Notes under the pieces: model-generated
Database searches by the model: none
The model's input: only the letters and a program-made list of their open reading frames with translations
Told to the model about the DNA's origin: nothing
NCBI GenBank assembly: GCA_947624565.1
Contig: CANQKX010000006.1
Span: 1-60,941 of the forward strand
Source of the DNA: an uncultured Bacilli bacterium
Lineage (GTDB): Bacteria > Bacillota_I > Bacilli_A > RF39 > UBA660
DNA: 60,941 nt
Direction of reading: 5' to 3'
Program-made: the position numbers and the translations under genes
Shown here: positions 31,045 through 41,308 of the stretch, piece after piece
How positions within the stretch are numbered: the first letter of the stretch is position 1
Layout of the letters: every line of letters starts with the position of its first letter

Positions 31045-32965
31045 ATTTTGCTAAATATAATCCATATACATTGCCAGTTTTAGAATTCTTCTTAACAATC
31101 ATAAATACATTATTATTTTTGTTATTTTGGTATATACGACTTAATTCAACTTTTTTTATTGTTTTTATATTATTTCCTTTTGAGTTAATTACTTTTACAT
31201 ACATATCAGAACTATTATTTACAAATAATGCTCCTCTATATGGAGGAATAATATCTCCTAATCCGTCATTTAGTTTTTCGTTTTCTTTCAATTTATACTT
31301 TCTAGTACTACCATTTTTTACATTATAAATTTTAACTAGTTTATCATTTAAATATACAATTGAATCATTACTATAATTCAAATATTCACTTGAATCAACT
31401 TTTAATACTTCTTTACCTTTAGTATTTAATATTACTATTTTATTTTCAGAGTCAGTATACTTATATAATTTTTCATCTGACACAGTTATTACATTTGCAG
31501 GTTTAGATTCACTATTTAAAACTTTATTTTCTTTTTCAGAGTATAAAGTTAAATAATCATCAGATATATCTCCTATTAATATTTCTTTACCAATAACTAC
31601 TATTTTATTTGATGATTTAAGTAATTCTTTATTATCTTTATCATATAATACATATTTACCTTTATATTCAGAATTTTTTGATGTTGATGAATATTTTATA
31701 ACTTTATAATCATCCTCATATTGAATATAACTTTGGGCAACTAAATCTAAATTCTCAGAACTATATAAAACTTTTTTATCATCTAAATTATATATTAACA
31801 AACTTGCTTTATCACAATTATTTGAATTACATGTAATTTGAAAATATGTTTTTTCATCATTTGATTTTAATTTTGTTACTGATGAATACAAATTAGATAC
31901 ATCAGATTTATATGAATATATTTCTTTAAACTTATTGTTTTTTAAATCTAATACACCAAATTTCTTATCTTTTTTATTATCTACTAAAACATTATTTTGA
32001 TCCTTATTAGATACGCTAATTGTATACAAATAATAATCACTTGAAGATATTTTTTCTTTTATAAAATTAACCATTTCTACTTGTGTATAATTATCTTCAA
32101 TCTTTGTTTGTTTACCCTTTTTATCTAATAAATATTTTACTTCTTTACCATTTTCTTTTTTTGTTATTATTAATTCATCATTGTTTTGAGAATTTGTATA
32201 ATTTTGGAAACTATCTCCCTTTATACTTAATTTTTTAACATCATAATATCTATAGATATCATCTTTAACATCTTTAATAATCAAATATAAAGTATTACCT
32301 TTTTCATCTGTTACTTCTTTACTTACTTTATAATTATCTAATAATTTTTCTCCATTATTATCTAATAATAAATGTTCATTTTCTATATTAAGATATACTA
32401 TATTACCATTATCATATGTATCTACATCATTAATATTTGAGTAAAGTTCTTTACCTTTTTTACTAAGTAATACTGTTTTTCTATCATCATCAGTCATTAA
32501 AACAAATTCATCATTTAATATTGTTAAATTATTTTCTGTTGAATAAAGATCTTTACCATTTTTATCGCAAATAGAATAACCTACAACTTCTTTTGTTTTA
32601 ATATTAGTTTTTTTCATAAGAAAATAATTATTACTAATTTGATAAGGTTTCTTCTCAACTTGTGCTTTACTATCATATGTGTATTTATATTGTGCAACTT
32701 TTTTACCTTCATTATTTAATAAAACTACAGTAGTATCTTTAAGTTTTTCTCCTTTTTCTGCAACTATACCATTACAATATGAATCAATGCATTCTATATT
32801 ATAATATTTAGTTTTTAATACTCTATTGACTTTTTTAATATCATCATTTTTTACATATTTAACAATTACTATTATTATACATACAATTGATACAAGTAAA
32901 ATTGCTAATCCAATCCACTTTTTATTATTTTTTAAAAAATTTTTTTTATTTACTTCTTCTCCCAC
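31043..32965 (-). CDS. Large membrane-anchored protein, beta-propeller or WG-like repeats
   Basis: This 640-aa protein has one N-terminal anchor (WIGLAILLVSIVCIIIVIVK) and a long external part. That part is built of short strands with recurring endings such as LLDNNGEKLLDNYKV, LLDKKGKQTKIED, VLYDKDNKELLKSSNK and ILNTKGKEVLKVDSS. The 'DxxGKxL' turns recur about every 40-50 residues, as in WG/KWG beta repeats. The function is unknown and it has no enzymatic motif. A terminator follows, and rpe is some 145 bp upstream across an AT-rich gap, so it is probably monocistronic. Confidence 0.7.
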   Translation of the reverse strand: MGEEVNKKNFLKNNKKWIGLAILLVSIVCIIIVIVKYVKNDDIKKVNRVLKTKYYNIECIDSYCNGIVAEKGEKLKDTTVVLLNNEGKKVAQYKYTYDSKAQVEKKPYQISNNYFLMKKTNIKTKEVVGYSICDKNGKDLYSTENNLTILNDEFVLMTDDDRKTVLLSKKGKELYSNINDVDTYDNGNIVYLNIENEHLLLDNNGEKLLDNYKVSKEVTDEKGNTLYLIIKDVKDDIYRYYDVKKLSIKGDSFQNYTNSQNNDELIITKKENGKEVKYLLDKKGKQTKIEDNYTQVEMVNFIKEKISSSDYYLYTISVSNKDQNNVLVDNKKDKKFGVLDLKNNKFKEIYSYKSDVSNLYSSVTKLKSNDEKTYFQITCNSNNCDKASLLIYNLDDKKVLYSSENLDLVAQSYIQYEDDYKVIKYSSTSKNSEYKGKYVLYDKDNKELLKSSNKIVVIGKEILIGDISDDYLTLYSEKENKVLNSESKPANVITVSDEKLYKYTDSENKIVILNTKGKEVLKVDSSEYLNYSNDSIVYLNDKLVKIYNVKNGSTRKYKLKENEKLNDGLGDIIPPYRGALFVNNSSDMYVKVINSKGNNIKTIKKVELSRIYQNNKNNNVFMIVKKNSKTGNVYGLYLAK

Positions 32966-33110
32966 TCTTTATTCCTCCAACTTTCTAAATTTTTATTTGA
33001 AAATTTCTATCCCTAGACCATATAGAATTTTCAGCTTTCTATCTTCTATGTACTTTTATAACATAATTATATTATAAAAAGACTATTTTAGCAATAGATA
33101 TATATTAAAT

Positions 33111-33728
33111 TTATCTTAAATCATCAATAGACTTTTGATAGTTATTAGAGTTTGTAATATAACTACCTGATACTACTATATTAACGTAATTTTTTACATA
33201 ATTTATGCTTTCTTTATTTATTCCACCATCTACTTCAATTAAGCAATTATTATTTAGTTCTTTTAGTTTTTTTAATTTAGGTATAACTTCTTTTGTAAAA
33301 CTTTGTCCTCCTGCGCCTGGGTTTACGCTCATAACTAAAATTAAATCTATTTTATCAATATAATTGTAAAGTATATCAATATTAGTCTGAGGATTCAAAG
33401 CTAAACCTACTTTAATATTATTTTCTTTTATTTTTTTTATATATATTTTTTTATTTTCTATCTCACTATGTATAGTTATAAATTCTGGATTTAATTTTAT
33501 AAGATTATCTATTAATATATCCAGATTTTTACTCATCACATGAATATCTAATTTTTTATTAGATGTATTACTTATATCAATAATTTCATCCATTGTAAAT
33601 GATTTACTAGATGTAAAACTTCCATCCATAACATCTAAATGTAAATAATCAGCATTAGTTTTATTTATTTTATATAAAGCTTCTTTATAGTTATTTTTTT
33701 CACTTAATATTGAAACTGATACTTTCAT
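33111..33728 (-). CDS. rpe: Ribulose-phosphate 3-epimerase
   Basis: This 205-aa TIM-barrel enzyme interconverts ribulose-5-phosphate and xylulose-5-phosphate. Visible motifs are DYLHLDVMDGSF (metal and acid residues), LDIHVMSKN, ILVMSVNPGAGGQSF and LIEVDGGINKESI. VMSKN stands where VMVENP is common, a modest deviation. It is seven bases downstream of rsgA, the usual rsgA-rpe order. Confidence 0.95.
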   Translation of the reverse strand: MKVSVSILSEKNNYKEALYKINKTNADYLHLDVMDGSFTSSKSFTMDEIIDISNTSNKKLDIHVMSKNLDILIDNLIKLNPEFITIHSEIENKKIYIKKIKENNIKVGLALNPQTNIDILYNYIDKIDLILVMSVNPGAGGQSFTKEVIPKLKKLKELNNNCLIEVDGGINKESINYVKNYVNIVVSGSYITNSNNYQKSIDDLR

Positions 33729-33734
33729 AACAAT

Positions 33735-34571
33735 TTACCTTCCTTTATCATTTACATATTTTACATAATTTTCATATCTACTTTTTAATATAGTATTATC
33801 TTGTACTTTTCGTTTTACTTCACATTCAATTTCATTTATATGATTACAATCTTTATATTTACATTTATCTTTATACAAATTAAATTCAATAAAATTATCT
33901 CTAATATCTTCAATTGACATATTTATAAAATTAAGTGAAGAAAATCCTGGTGTATCTGCGATTAATCCTTCACATAAATCGTATAATTCTACATGTCTTG
34001 TTGTGTGTTTACCTCTACCTAGTGCTTTTGATATTTGATTAGTTTTTAAATTCATAGAAGTCTCTAATTTATTTATAAGAGTTGATTTACCTACACCTGT
34101 TTGTCCAGTTAATATAACAATTTTATTTTTTATTACACTTTTTATATCATCTATTTGATTATTTATAAATACTTTATAACCTATTTTTATGTAATAGTTA
34201 ATAATTTTATCTATTTCTTTAGTATCATTTAATAAATCATATTTTGATATTATTATTACTGGTATTATATTGTTATATTCTATTATATTTATCATCTTAT
34301 CAAGTAAATTAGATGAAAATTCAGGCTCTTTAGCACTTACAACTATTAAGGCTATATCTATATTTGCTACAGGAGGTCTTATAAGTTCATTTAATCTTGG
34401 ATGTATTTCTTCTATTATTTTTTTATCTATATTAACTTCAACATTATCACCAACTAAAGGAATAATATTTTTATTTCTAAATACTCCCCTTGCCTTACAT
34501 ATTATTTTTTCATCATTATCTAATTTTACTGTATAATCATTACTTAAAATTTTTACTATTTTTCCTTTCAT
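33735..34571 (-). CDS. rsgA: Ribosome small-subunit biogenesis GTPase RsgA
   Basis: This 278-aa protein has an N-terminal OB fold (GKIVKILSNDYTVKLDN). A circularly permuted GTPase domain follows: VIISKYDLL as G4, then GQTGVGKSTLINKL as G1, then the DTPGFSSL G3. It ends with a zinc site (CKYKDCNHINEIEC). RsgA checks late 30S assembly. Its ATG overlaps the prkC stop (ATGA), giving the common prpC-prkC-rsgA-rpe operon. Confidence 0.96.
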   Translation of the reverse strand: MKGKIVKILSNDYTVKLDNDEKIICKARGVFRNKNIIPLVGDNVEVNIDKKIIEEIHPRLNELIRPPVANIDIALIVVSAKEPEFSSNLLDKMINIIEYNNIIPVIIISKYDLLNDTKEIDKIINYYIKIGYKVFINNQIDDIKSVIKNKIVILTGQTGVGKSTLINKLETSMNLKTNQISKALGRGKHTTRHVELYDLCEGLIADTPGFSSLNFINMSIEDIRDNFIEFNLYKDKCKYKDCNHINEIECEVKRKVQDNTILKSRYENYVKYVNDKGR

Positions 34572-36346
34572 TGATTATCCTCATTTTCATAAGGAACCAT
34601 ACCATTACTATCTGGCGTTGTTGTATTTTCTTTAGATGATTTTTTTGTTACTTTTATTTTCAAAGTTACTCTTTCTGCTATTTCACTACCTGCTTGTCTA
34701 CTTTGATAAATAATAGTTCCTTCTTCTTTAGTATCATCTTCTACTTCTTCTACTTCTAAAGTAATATCATACTCATTACAAAAACTTTGAACTTCTGATA
34801 CTGAATATTCTTCTTTTACAAAATCTGGGTATTCTTTAATAACTTTAGGTAAATATAAAGTAATTGAATCTCCTTGTAATAAATTAGTTCCTTTTTCTAC
34901 AGATTGTGAAATAATTAAATTTTCTTTACCTTTATATTTTGCTTTGTCATCAACAACTTTATATTCAATTATTACAACTAATCCTTTAACCTCTAAACTT
35001 GCCTGAATTTTATTATAATCTTTACCTGTATAATCTTCTATAGTGATTTTATCACTACCAAGTGATTTATATATTGTTATAACAGCACCTTTTTTAACTA
35101 CTTGTCTTGCTTGTGGCTCTGTTTTTGAAACTTTTCCTTTTTCTATTTCATCTGTATAGTCTTCTTTTACTTTAGTTGCAACTTCTAGACCTAATTTTTC
35201 TAATTCTTTAGTAGCCTCTCTAATAGATAATCCAGAAACATCAGGTACTTTAACATCCGGTGTTTTGAAAATAGTAGGTATTACTATAAATACAAGTAGA
35301 AATCCAGCTGCTATTATGGAACATAATATTATTAATATTTTTGTTGTTTTACTTCTTTTTTTATCTTTATATTCATCATCAGAAATACTTTTAACTTCAG
35401 GTTCTTTTTCAACTATTTTATTATCTTTTATTTTTAATTCATCTTTTAAAGTATCTAATACTTTAGTCTCATCTAATTCATCTTCTGAATATTTGAATAC
35501 TATCCTTTTTTCTTTTTCTCTATCTATACTTAGAGCACTTTGTAAATCATCATGTAATTCCCTTACATTATTGTATCTGTTTTTTGGATTTTTTGCTGTA
35601 CATTTTAATATTATATTTTCAACAGATTGCGGAATTTTTGGATTTATTTTTCTTATACTAGGTATTGGATCTTTTATATGTTTTAAAGCAATTTCAACTG
35701 CAGTTTCACCTCTAAATGGCATAGTACCCACTAGCATTTCATAAAATAATATACCTAATGAGTAAATATCACTTTTTATTGTTGAACCTTTTCCTGCGGC
35801 TTGTTCTGGAGGTAAGTAATGAACAGATCCCATAACTGAATTAGTTTGAGTTAAATCTGATGCATTTATTGCCATTGCAATTCCGAAATCAGTTATTTTT
35901 ACCATTCCATCTTCTAATATCATAATATTTTGAGGTTTAATATCTCTATGAATAATATATGAATCATGAGCAGTTGCTAATCCATCAGTTAACTGAAGCA
36001 TTATATCAATTGCTTCTGTTACTGTTAAATAACCTCTTTTTTTAATTAATTGTTTCAAAGTTTTTCCATCAATATATTCCATTACAATATAAAAATTACC
36101 ATTATCTTCACCAACATCATACATTTCAACTATATTAGGATGAGATAATGAAGAAGCACTTAAAGCTTCTCTTTGAAATCTTCTTACAAATTTTTCATCA
36201 CCTGCAAGATCTCCTCTTAAAACTTTAATAGCAACATTTCTTTCTAAAATAGTGTCATAGGCTAAATAAACATTAGCCATACCACCTTCTCCTATACATT
36301 TAATTATTTCATATCTATCATTTATTTTATCACCTTTTGTAAACAC
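34568..36346 (-). CDS. prkC: Serine/threonine kinase with PASTA domains
   Basis: This 592-aa protein has a Hanks kinase at 12-270 (GEGGMANVYLAYD, IHRDIKPQNIMI, ITDFGIAMAI). A charged linker leads to one membrane helix (ILIILCSIIAAGFLLVFIVI). Three external PASTA domains follow at about 365-570 (VPDVSGLSIREATKELEKLG; DYTGKDYNKIQASLEV). PrkC senses muropeptides, triggers spore exit from dormancy in Bacillus and regulates wall growth. It overlaps the prpC stop by one base. Confidence 0.97.
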   Translation of the reverse strand: MFTKGDKINDRYEIIKCIGEGGMANVYLAYDTILERNVAIKVLRGDLAGDEKFVRRFQREALSASSLSHPNIVEMYDVGEDNGNFYIVMEYIDGKTLKQLIKKRGYLTVTEAIDIMLQLTDGLATAHDSYIIHRDIKPQNIMILEDGMVKITDFGIAMAINASDLTQTNSVMGSVHYLPPEQAAGKGSTIKSDIYSLGILFYEMLVGTMPFRGETAVEIALKHIKDPIPSIRKINPKIPQSVENIILKCTAKNPKNRYNNVRELHDDLQSALSIDREKEKRIVFKYSEDELDETKVLDTLKDELKIKDNKIVEKEPEVKSISDDEYKDKKRSKTTKILIILCSIIAAGFLLVFIVIPTIFKTPDVKVPDVSGLSIREATKELEKLGLEVATKVKEDYTDEIEKGKVSKTEPQARQVVKKGAVITIYKSLGSDKITIEDYTGKDYNKIQASLEVKGLVVIIEYKVVDDKAKYKGKENLIISQSVEKGTNLLQGDSITLYLPKVIKEYPDFVKEEYSVSEVQSFCNEYDITLEVEEVEDDTKEEGTIIYQSRQAGSEIAERVTLKIKVTKKSSKENTTTPDSNGMVPYENEDNQ

Positions 36347-37089
36347 TAGATACCACCCTCTTCATTCTTTTGTAAGCAGGCTATTGATATATTATCTGTT
36401 CCACCTCTAATATTACTTTTTCTTATTAATTTTGTAACTTTTTCTTCTAGTGTTCCAGGTCCTACTAATACTTTTTCTATTTGAGTATTATTAAGCATAG
36501 TTGTAAGCCCATCACTACATAACATAATTCCATCTATATCACAATCAACATCAAATATATCTACTTCTGCAGGATTATTCGCACCAAGTGCCCTCATTAA
36601 TATATTTTTTCTTGGATGATGTTCGGCTTCTTCTTCTGTTAATTCACCAGATTGTACAAGTAAATTAACAAGTGTATGAGGTTTTGTTACTCTATATAAT
36701 TTTTCACCTTTAATTACAAATCCTGAACTATCACCTACATTTGCAAAAAGAAGATATTCACTTGTCAATAATGCTACTACCAAAGTAGTTCCCATACCTT
36801 TACTTTCTTCATGCTCTGCAGTATATTCAAAAATAGATTTATTTATTTGGGCAACTTCGTTTCTAATCCAATTTACTGCATTTGATTTTTCTCCTAATCT
36901 TTCAAGTGAATTAAATTTATCAGTTATATGATTTATGGCCATAGCAGACGCTACCTCACCTGCTTTATGTCCACCCATTCCATCTGCTACTGCTAGTAAA
37001 TATTCATTATATGAATTTTTAATTATAATTACACTATCTTCATTATGATCCCTTACTTTTCCTGTATCAGTTAAGAAAAATGTTTTCAT
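36346..37089 (-). CDS. prpC: PP2C-type protein phosphatase (PrkC partner)
   Basis: This 247-aa protein reverses PrkC phosphorylation. Metal-binding motifs are present: TGKVRDHNEDSV, LAVADGMGGHKAGEVAS, IMLCSDGLTTML and GGTDNISIA. Length is normal. It is 11 bp downstream of rlmN, in the standard Bacillota order rlmN-prpC-prkC-rsgA-rpe. Confidence 0.97.
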   Translation of the reverse strand: MKTFFLTDTGKVRDHNEDSVIIIKNSYNEYLLAVADGMGGHKAGEVASAMAINHITDKFNSLERLGEKSNAVNWIRNEVAQINKSIFEYTAEHEESKGMGTTLVVALLTSEYLLFANVGDSSGFVIKGEKLYRVTKPHTLVNLLVQSGELTEEEAEHHPRKNILMRALGANNPAEVDIFDVDCDIDGIMLCSDGLTTMLNNTQIEKVLVGPGTLEEKVTKLIRKSNIRGGTDNISIACLQKNEEGGI

Positions 37090-37100
37090 AAATTATCCTC

Positions 37101-38114
37101 CTAATTTTCAGATCTTAATTGCCCACATGCTGCAGATACATTAGATCCAAATTCTCTTCTTATTGTTACATTTATTTTTTCTTCTTTTAGTATACCACAA
37201 AATCTACTTATTTGAGAAGTATTTGATCTTTTAAATCCTATATTATTTGTTTCATTATATGGAATAATATTTACATAACAATTAATACCTTTTAATAATT
37301 TAGCAAGCATATATGCACATTCATCTGTATCATTTATATCTTTTAACATTATATACTCAAAAGTTACTCTTCTATTTGTAATCTTGATATATTGTTTTAC
37401 AGATTCAATAAGTTCCTCAATGTTATAAACTTTGTTTATCTTCATTATTTTATTTCTTATTTCATTATTTGGTGCATGTAAACTTATTGCAAGATTAACA
37501 GCTGGACAATCTTGTGCAAATAGTTTTATTTTTGGAACTATTCCAGATGTTGATACTGTTATATGTCTTATACCAATTGCTAATGCATAAGGATCATTTA
37601 CAATATTTATAAAATCAATAATATTTTCATAGTTATCAAAAGGTTCTCCTATACCCATTATTACTATATGACTTATTCTTTGCTTTATATCTTCTTGTAT
37701 TGTTAATATTTGTAATATCATCTCATCTACGGTTAAATTTCTTACTTTTTTTAATCTACCACTTTCACAAAATGTGCATCCCATATTACAACCTATTTGT
37801 GATGATATACATACACTTATACCATAATCATGATACATTACTACTGATTCTATTTTATTTTTATCAGATAGTTCAAACAAATATTTTTTTACATCTATAT
37901 CTTCTTGTTTTTTTATTATTTTAATTTTATTAAAATAAAAATCTTCTTTTATATTAGTTATTGAATCTTTATTAATATTTGTCATATCATCAAATGAATT
38001 AATATTTTTTCTATATATCCAATCAAATATTTGAGTTGCTCTAAATTTTTTATCATTTTTATTTATAAAATAATCTTCTAACTTTTTTCTAGTTATTGAA
38101 TAAATACTCCTCAT
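37101..38114 (-). CDS. rlmN: 23S rRNA A2503/tRNA A37 methyltransferase RlmN
   Basis: This 337-aa radical-SAM enzyme has the cluster motif CxxxCxxC in QIGCNMGCTFCESG. GEPFDNYENI is the SAM region, and the mechanistic Cys lies in SAACGQLRSE near the C-terminus. MGIGEPFDNY and ISLHAPNNEIRNKIM are hallmarks. It heads the rlmN-prpC-prkC-rsgA-rpe run; ftsZ ends 104 bp upstream with a terminator between. Confidence 0.97.
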   Translation of the reverse strand: MRSIYSITRKKLEDYFINKNDKKFRATQIFDWIYRKNINSFDDMTNINKDSITNIKEDFYFNKIKIIKKQEDIDVKKYLFELSDKNKIESVVMYHDYGISVCISSQIGCNMGCTFCESGRLKKVRNLTVDEMILQILTIQEDIKQRISHIVIMGIGEPFDNYENIIDFINIVNDPYALAIGIRHITVSTSGIVPKIKLFAQDCPAVNLAISLHAPNNEIRNKIMKINKVYNIEELIESVKQYIKITNRRVTFEYIMLKDINDTDECAYMLAKLLKGINCYVNIIPYNETNNIGFKRSNTSQISRFCGILKEEKINVTIRREFGSNVSAACGQLRSEN

Positions 38115-38156
38115 AAAACACTTCCTATCTATAAATTATAACATATTTGACATATA

Positions 38157-38197
38157 TAAAAAGAAAAACATACATTTTTAAGTTTGTTTTTCTTTTT
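38157..38197 (-). terminator. Terminator after ftsZ
   Basis: AAAAACA-AACTTAAAAATG-TATGTTTTT with T-rich flank on the minus strand. Confidence 0.6.
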
Positions 38198-38218
38198 TAC
38201 TTTACATTATATTACAAA

Positions 38219-39283
38219 TTATAAATTTCTTCTATTTCTTAAAAATTCTGGGATATCATATATATCATCATCTGAATCATCAGAATTATCATCATCTATC
38301 ATATCAATTACTTGTGTACTCATTTTTGGTGTATCAGTAAGTGGTTCTCCTATTTTATCAAAACCTGTAGCAATTACTGTTACTACTATATTATCTTCAA
38401 ATGTCTCATTTATAACGGCTCCAAATATTGTATTAATATCTGTACCTGCAGCCTCTCTAACAACTTGAACTGCATCTTCTACTTCGAATAGACTTAAATC
38501 CTTACCACCAGTAATATTAATTATTGCATCTGTTGCACCTTTTATATCTTTCTCTAATAAAGGACTGCTTACAGATTGTTTTGCTGCTTCAATAGCTCTA
38601 TTTTGACCAGTTGCCACACCTATACCAATAAGAGCATCACCCTTATTTTCCATAACTGCTTTAACATCTGCAAAATCTAAGTTTACAAGACCTGTTACTG
38701 CGATTAAATCTGATACAGATTGAACACCTAATCTTAAAACATTATCAACTTCTCTAAATGCATCAAGCATTGGAGTAGTTTTATCTATAATATCTCTTAA
38801 TTTATCATTAGGTATTACAATTAATGTATCTACATGTTCTTTTAATTCTGCTAATCCTTTTTCTGCATGTTCGCTTCTAATTCTTCCTTCAAACGAGAAT
38901 GGTTTAGTAACAATTCCTACTGTAAGTGCACCTAAATCTTGTGCTATTTCTGCAATTACTGGTGCAGCACCTGTACCAGTACCTCCACCCATACCACAAG
39001 TTACAAATACCATATCTGCACCTTTTAGTACTTCTACAATTGCATCTTTAGATTCTAATGCAGCTTCTTTACCTACTTCTGGATCTGCTCCTGCTCCTAA
39101 ACCTGTATTACCAAGTTGTATTTTAATTTTAGCTTTAGAACTATTTAATACCTGTAAATCAGTATTTGCAACTATAAATTCTACTCCTTGTAAACCTTGC
39201 TCTATCATTCTATTAACGGCATTATTACCTCCGCCACCTACACCTACTACTTTTATTTTTGCTAATTGATCAATTTCAAACAT
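38219..39283 (-). CDS. ftsZ: Cell division protein FtsZ
   Basis: This 354-aa tubulin homologue builds the Z ring. The GTP site [19 protein letters not shown], the N-terminal [16 protein letters not shown] and the T7 loop [17 protein letters not shown] are intact. A variable acidic linker leads to the C-terminal peptide [12 protein letters not shown] that binds FtsA. I start at MFEIDQL (39283), which has AAGGAGG upstream; the track adds 15 codons. It is one base downstream of ftsA. Confidence 0.98.
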   Translation of the reverse strand: MFEIDQLAKIKVVGVGGGGNNAVNRMIEQGLQGVEFIVANTDLQVLNSSKAKIKIQLGNTGLGAGADPEVGKEAALESKDAIVEVLKGADMVFVTCGMGGGTGTGAAPVIAEIAQDLGALTVGIVTKPFSFEGRIRSEHAEKGLAELKEHVDTLIVIPNDKLRDIIDKTTPMLDAFREVDNVLRLGVQSVSDLIAVTGLVNLDFADVKAVMENKGDALIGIGVATGQNRAIEAAKQSVSSPLLEKDIKGATDAIINITGGKDLSLFEVEDAVQVVREAAGTDINTIFGAVINETFEDNIVVTVIATGFDKIGEPLTDTPKMSTQVIDMIDDDNSDDSDDDIYDIPEFLRNRRNL

Positions 39284-39284
39284 G

Positions 39285-40544
39285 TTAATCCTCCTTATTA
39301 TCAAACAAGTAATTGAATAACTTTCCAAATACTGAATTATTATTACTGTTTATATTATTTCTTCTATTTTCTATTAATTCAAGTTGTTTATCTTCATCAA
39401 ACATTGTATAATCTTTTCCTCTTATACTAAGTTTATCAATAAAATACTTGATCATACCAAGTGATTGAGAATAACTATTATCTCTCACACCAATAGTTTT
39501 AATTGGACTCAATATAACTTTTTCTCCAAAAACTTCTTTACATAATATATCAAAGCCCGGCATATTAACTATTCCACCTGAAACTATTATATAACTTATT
39601 TCTTTTTTTGTTAAGTCATTTATGCCTTTTTTTGAAATTTCTAACATTTCTTTTATTTTTGACATAACAACTTCACTTATTTCATATTGATTTATTTTAG
39701 TCTTTATTCCAGATTTATCGGTTATTTCATAAGTATCAGATGTACTTGCAAAATCTTTATGAGCAAGTACAAACATCTCTTTTATTTTTTTTGCTTGTTT
39801 ATTAGTTAAATTATAAATGTAGGCTATATCATTATCTATAAAATTAGAACCATTTTTTATAATATTAGAATTATATATTATACCTTTCTTAAATGTAGCA
39901 AGTTCTATTTTATCAAAGCCAATATTAATCACACCACATACACTTTTTTGTATTTGTGGATTTCTAAATTCATAATAATCACCTATTATACCAAACAATA
40001 TATCAACAACTTCTATTTGAAGACTCTGAAGTATTGATATAATTGTATATATATCTTTCTTTGGTATAGTTGTACTCATTGATGTTACCGATAATTTATT
40101 TGCTCTAAGACCTCTTGGTACAATTATATCTTTATTTATGTCATCTATATTGTATTTTATAGGTTGTATTGTAACAAGTTCTCTAGATTTTGGTATTTTA
40201 TTATAAATAGAGGTTTGAAGTGCATTTACCATATCGGTTCCTGTAATTATATTATCTTGATTAGTAATAGTTATTGAAGCGTCATTTATCATAAATTCAG
40301 GATAATACATAGGAACATTTATTATTGCTTTATCAATTTTTATGCCTAGAGATTTATTAATTTCATCAACGGCATTACTTATTGATTCTTTTGCTAATTT
40401 TTCATCTATGACTATACCACCCTTTATGCCATATGAAGGTGTCTTATTAGATGCTAATACATTCAAATTGTTTGAAAATAATTCGCAAACAACTATCTTA
40501 ATATAACATGAACCAATATCTATTGATGTAAATATTTTCTTCAT
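39285..40544 (-). CDS. ftsA: Cell division protein FtsA
   Basis: This 419-aa actin-like protein tethers FtsZ to the membrane. Phosphate loop 1 is [17 protein letters not shown]; phosphate 2 lies in [15 protein letters not shown], with SGGIVNMPG as the adenosine motif. The C-terminal [12 protein letters not shown] fits the amphipathic membrane helix. It starts at 40544 with GGAAGTGG upstream. It lies upstream of ftsZ and downstream of divIB, from which a strong hairpin separates it. Confidence 0.94.
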   Translation of the reverse strand: MKKIFTSIDIGSCYIKIVVCELFSNNLNVLASNKTPSYGIKGGIVIDEKLAKESISNAVDEINKSLGIKIDKAIINVPMYYPEFMINDASITITNQDNIITGTDMVNALQTSIYNKIPKSRELVTIQPIKYNIDDINKDIIVPRGLRANKLSVTSMSTTIPKKDIYTIISILQSLQIEVVDILFGIIGDYYEFRNPQIQKSVCGVINIGFDKIELATFKKGIIYNSNIIKNGSNFIDNDIAYIYNLTNKQAKKIKEMFVLAHKDFASTSDTYEITDKSGIKTKINQYEISEVVMSKIKEMLEISKKGINDLTKKEISYIIVSGGIVNMPGFDILCKEVFGEKVILSPIKTIGVRDNSYSQSLGMIKYFIDKLSIRGKDYTMFDEDKQLELIENRRNNINSNNNSVFGKLFNYLFDNKED

Positions 40545-40599
40545 ATAAATATCCACTTCCTGTCTACTACTCCTCTATTTTTATTAATTATACTATAAA

Positions 40600-40634
40600 T
40601 TTGAAAAAAAAAAAAGAGAAATTACTCTTTTGGT
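40600..40634 (-). terminator. Terminator between divIB and ftsA
   Basis: AAAGAGTAATTTCTCTTT followed by T12 on the minus strand, overlapping the divIB stop. ftsA-ftsZ therefore probably has its own promoter in the 50-bp gap. Confidence 0.8.
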
Positions 40635-41299
40635 ACAAAATAATTTCCATAATCCAAATAAAGTATCCCATTTTTGTTTCCAAGCGTATGTGAAATTTCT
40701 AAATAATTATTTATATTAACAAACTTACTTAATGTAAGATATACATAGTTACCATCATTCATTGAAAGTAAAAATCTTTCATTATCAATATCATTTGGAT
40801 CATATTTTATTTCAGAAATATTCATCAAAACTTCATCATTTACTTTTTTTATTTTTGATAAAAAATTATTATATATTTTTTTATCAATTTTATTTAAAAG
40901 TTGTGGTGAATAATCATATTTATAATCTATTTTCTCTCCATTTTCTAAAATAGATTTGTTTTCCGTTTTGTCATAATATAATATTCTATTTTCTTTTACT
41001 ATTACTTTAAATCTACCTGTTAAAGTCTTTTTAATTTTTATATTATCAATCAATTTATCTTTTCTTATCTTTGTATTTATACTAAAAGATGTTGTTAATA
41101 AAAATGATGGATATTTATCAAGAGATGTTTTTTCAAGGATTTCTTTATCAGTATAATATTTATTACCAATTATATAATATCCTTTTACCTTCATTTTTGA
41201 TAGAAGCGTAATAGCAAAAATTACTAAAATAAGAAAAATTAATACAATAAAAACTCTAAAAACTTTTATTTTTTTCTTCTTTTTAGTTTTTTTTCCCAT
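40622..41299 (-). CDS. divIB: Cell division protein DivIB/FtsQ
   Basis: This 225-aa protein has a short basic cytoplasmic start (MGKKTKKKKKIK), one membrane helix (VFRVFIVLIFLILVIFAITL) and a POTRA domain (MKVKGYYIIGNKYYTDKEIL). A beta domain follows, ending GILYLDYGNYFVP. It acts with DivIC and FtsL at the septum. Its position between murG and ftsA is the conserved dcw order. The sequence is poorly conserved, as is usual. Confidence 0.9.
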   Translation of the reverse strand: MGKKTKKKKKIKVFRVFIVLIFLILVIFAITLLSKMKVKGYYIIGNKYYTDKEILEKTSLDKYPSFLLTTSFSINTKIRKDKLIDNIKIKKTLTGRFKVIVKENRILYYDKTENKSILENGEKIDYKYDYSPQLLNKIDKKIYNNFLSKIKKVNDEVLMNISEIKYDPNDIDNERFLLSMNDGNYVYLTLSKFVNINNYLEISHTLGNKNGILYLDYGNYFVPKE

Positions 41300-41308
41300 T
41301 TTTACCTC

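Noticed and set aside
35265-35744. 159-aa plus-strand ORF opposite prkC
   Set aside because: Shadow of a well-conserved kinase gene; no ribosome site or recognisable domain.
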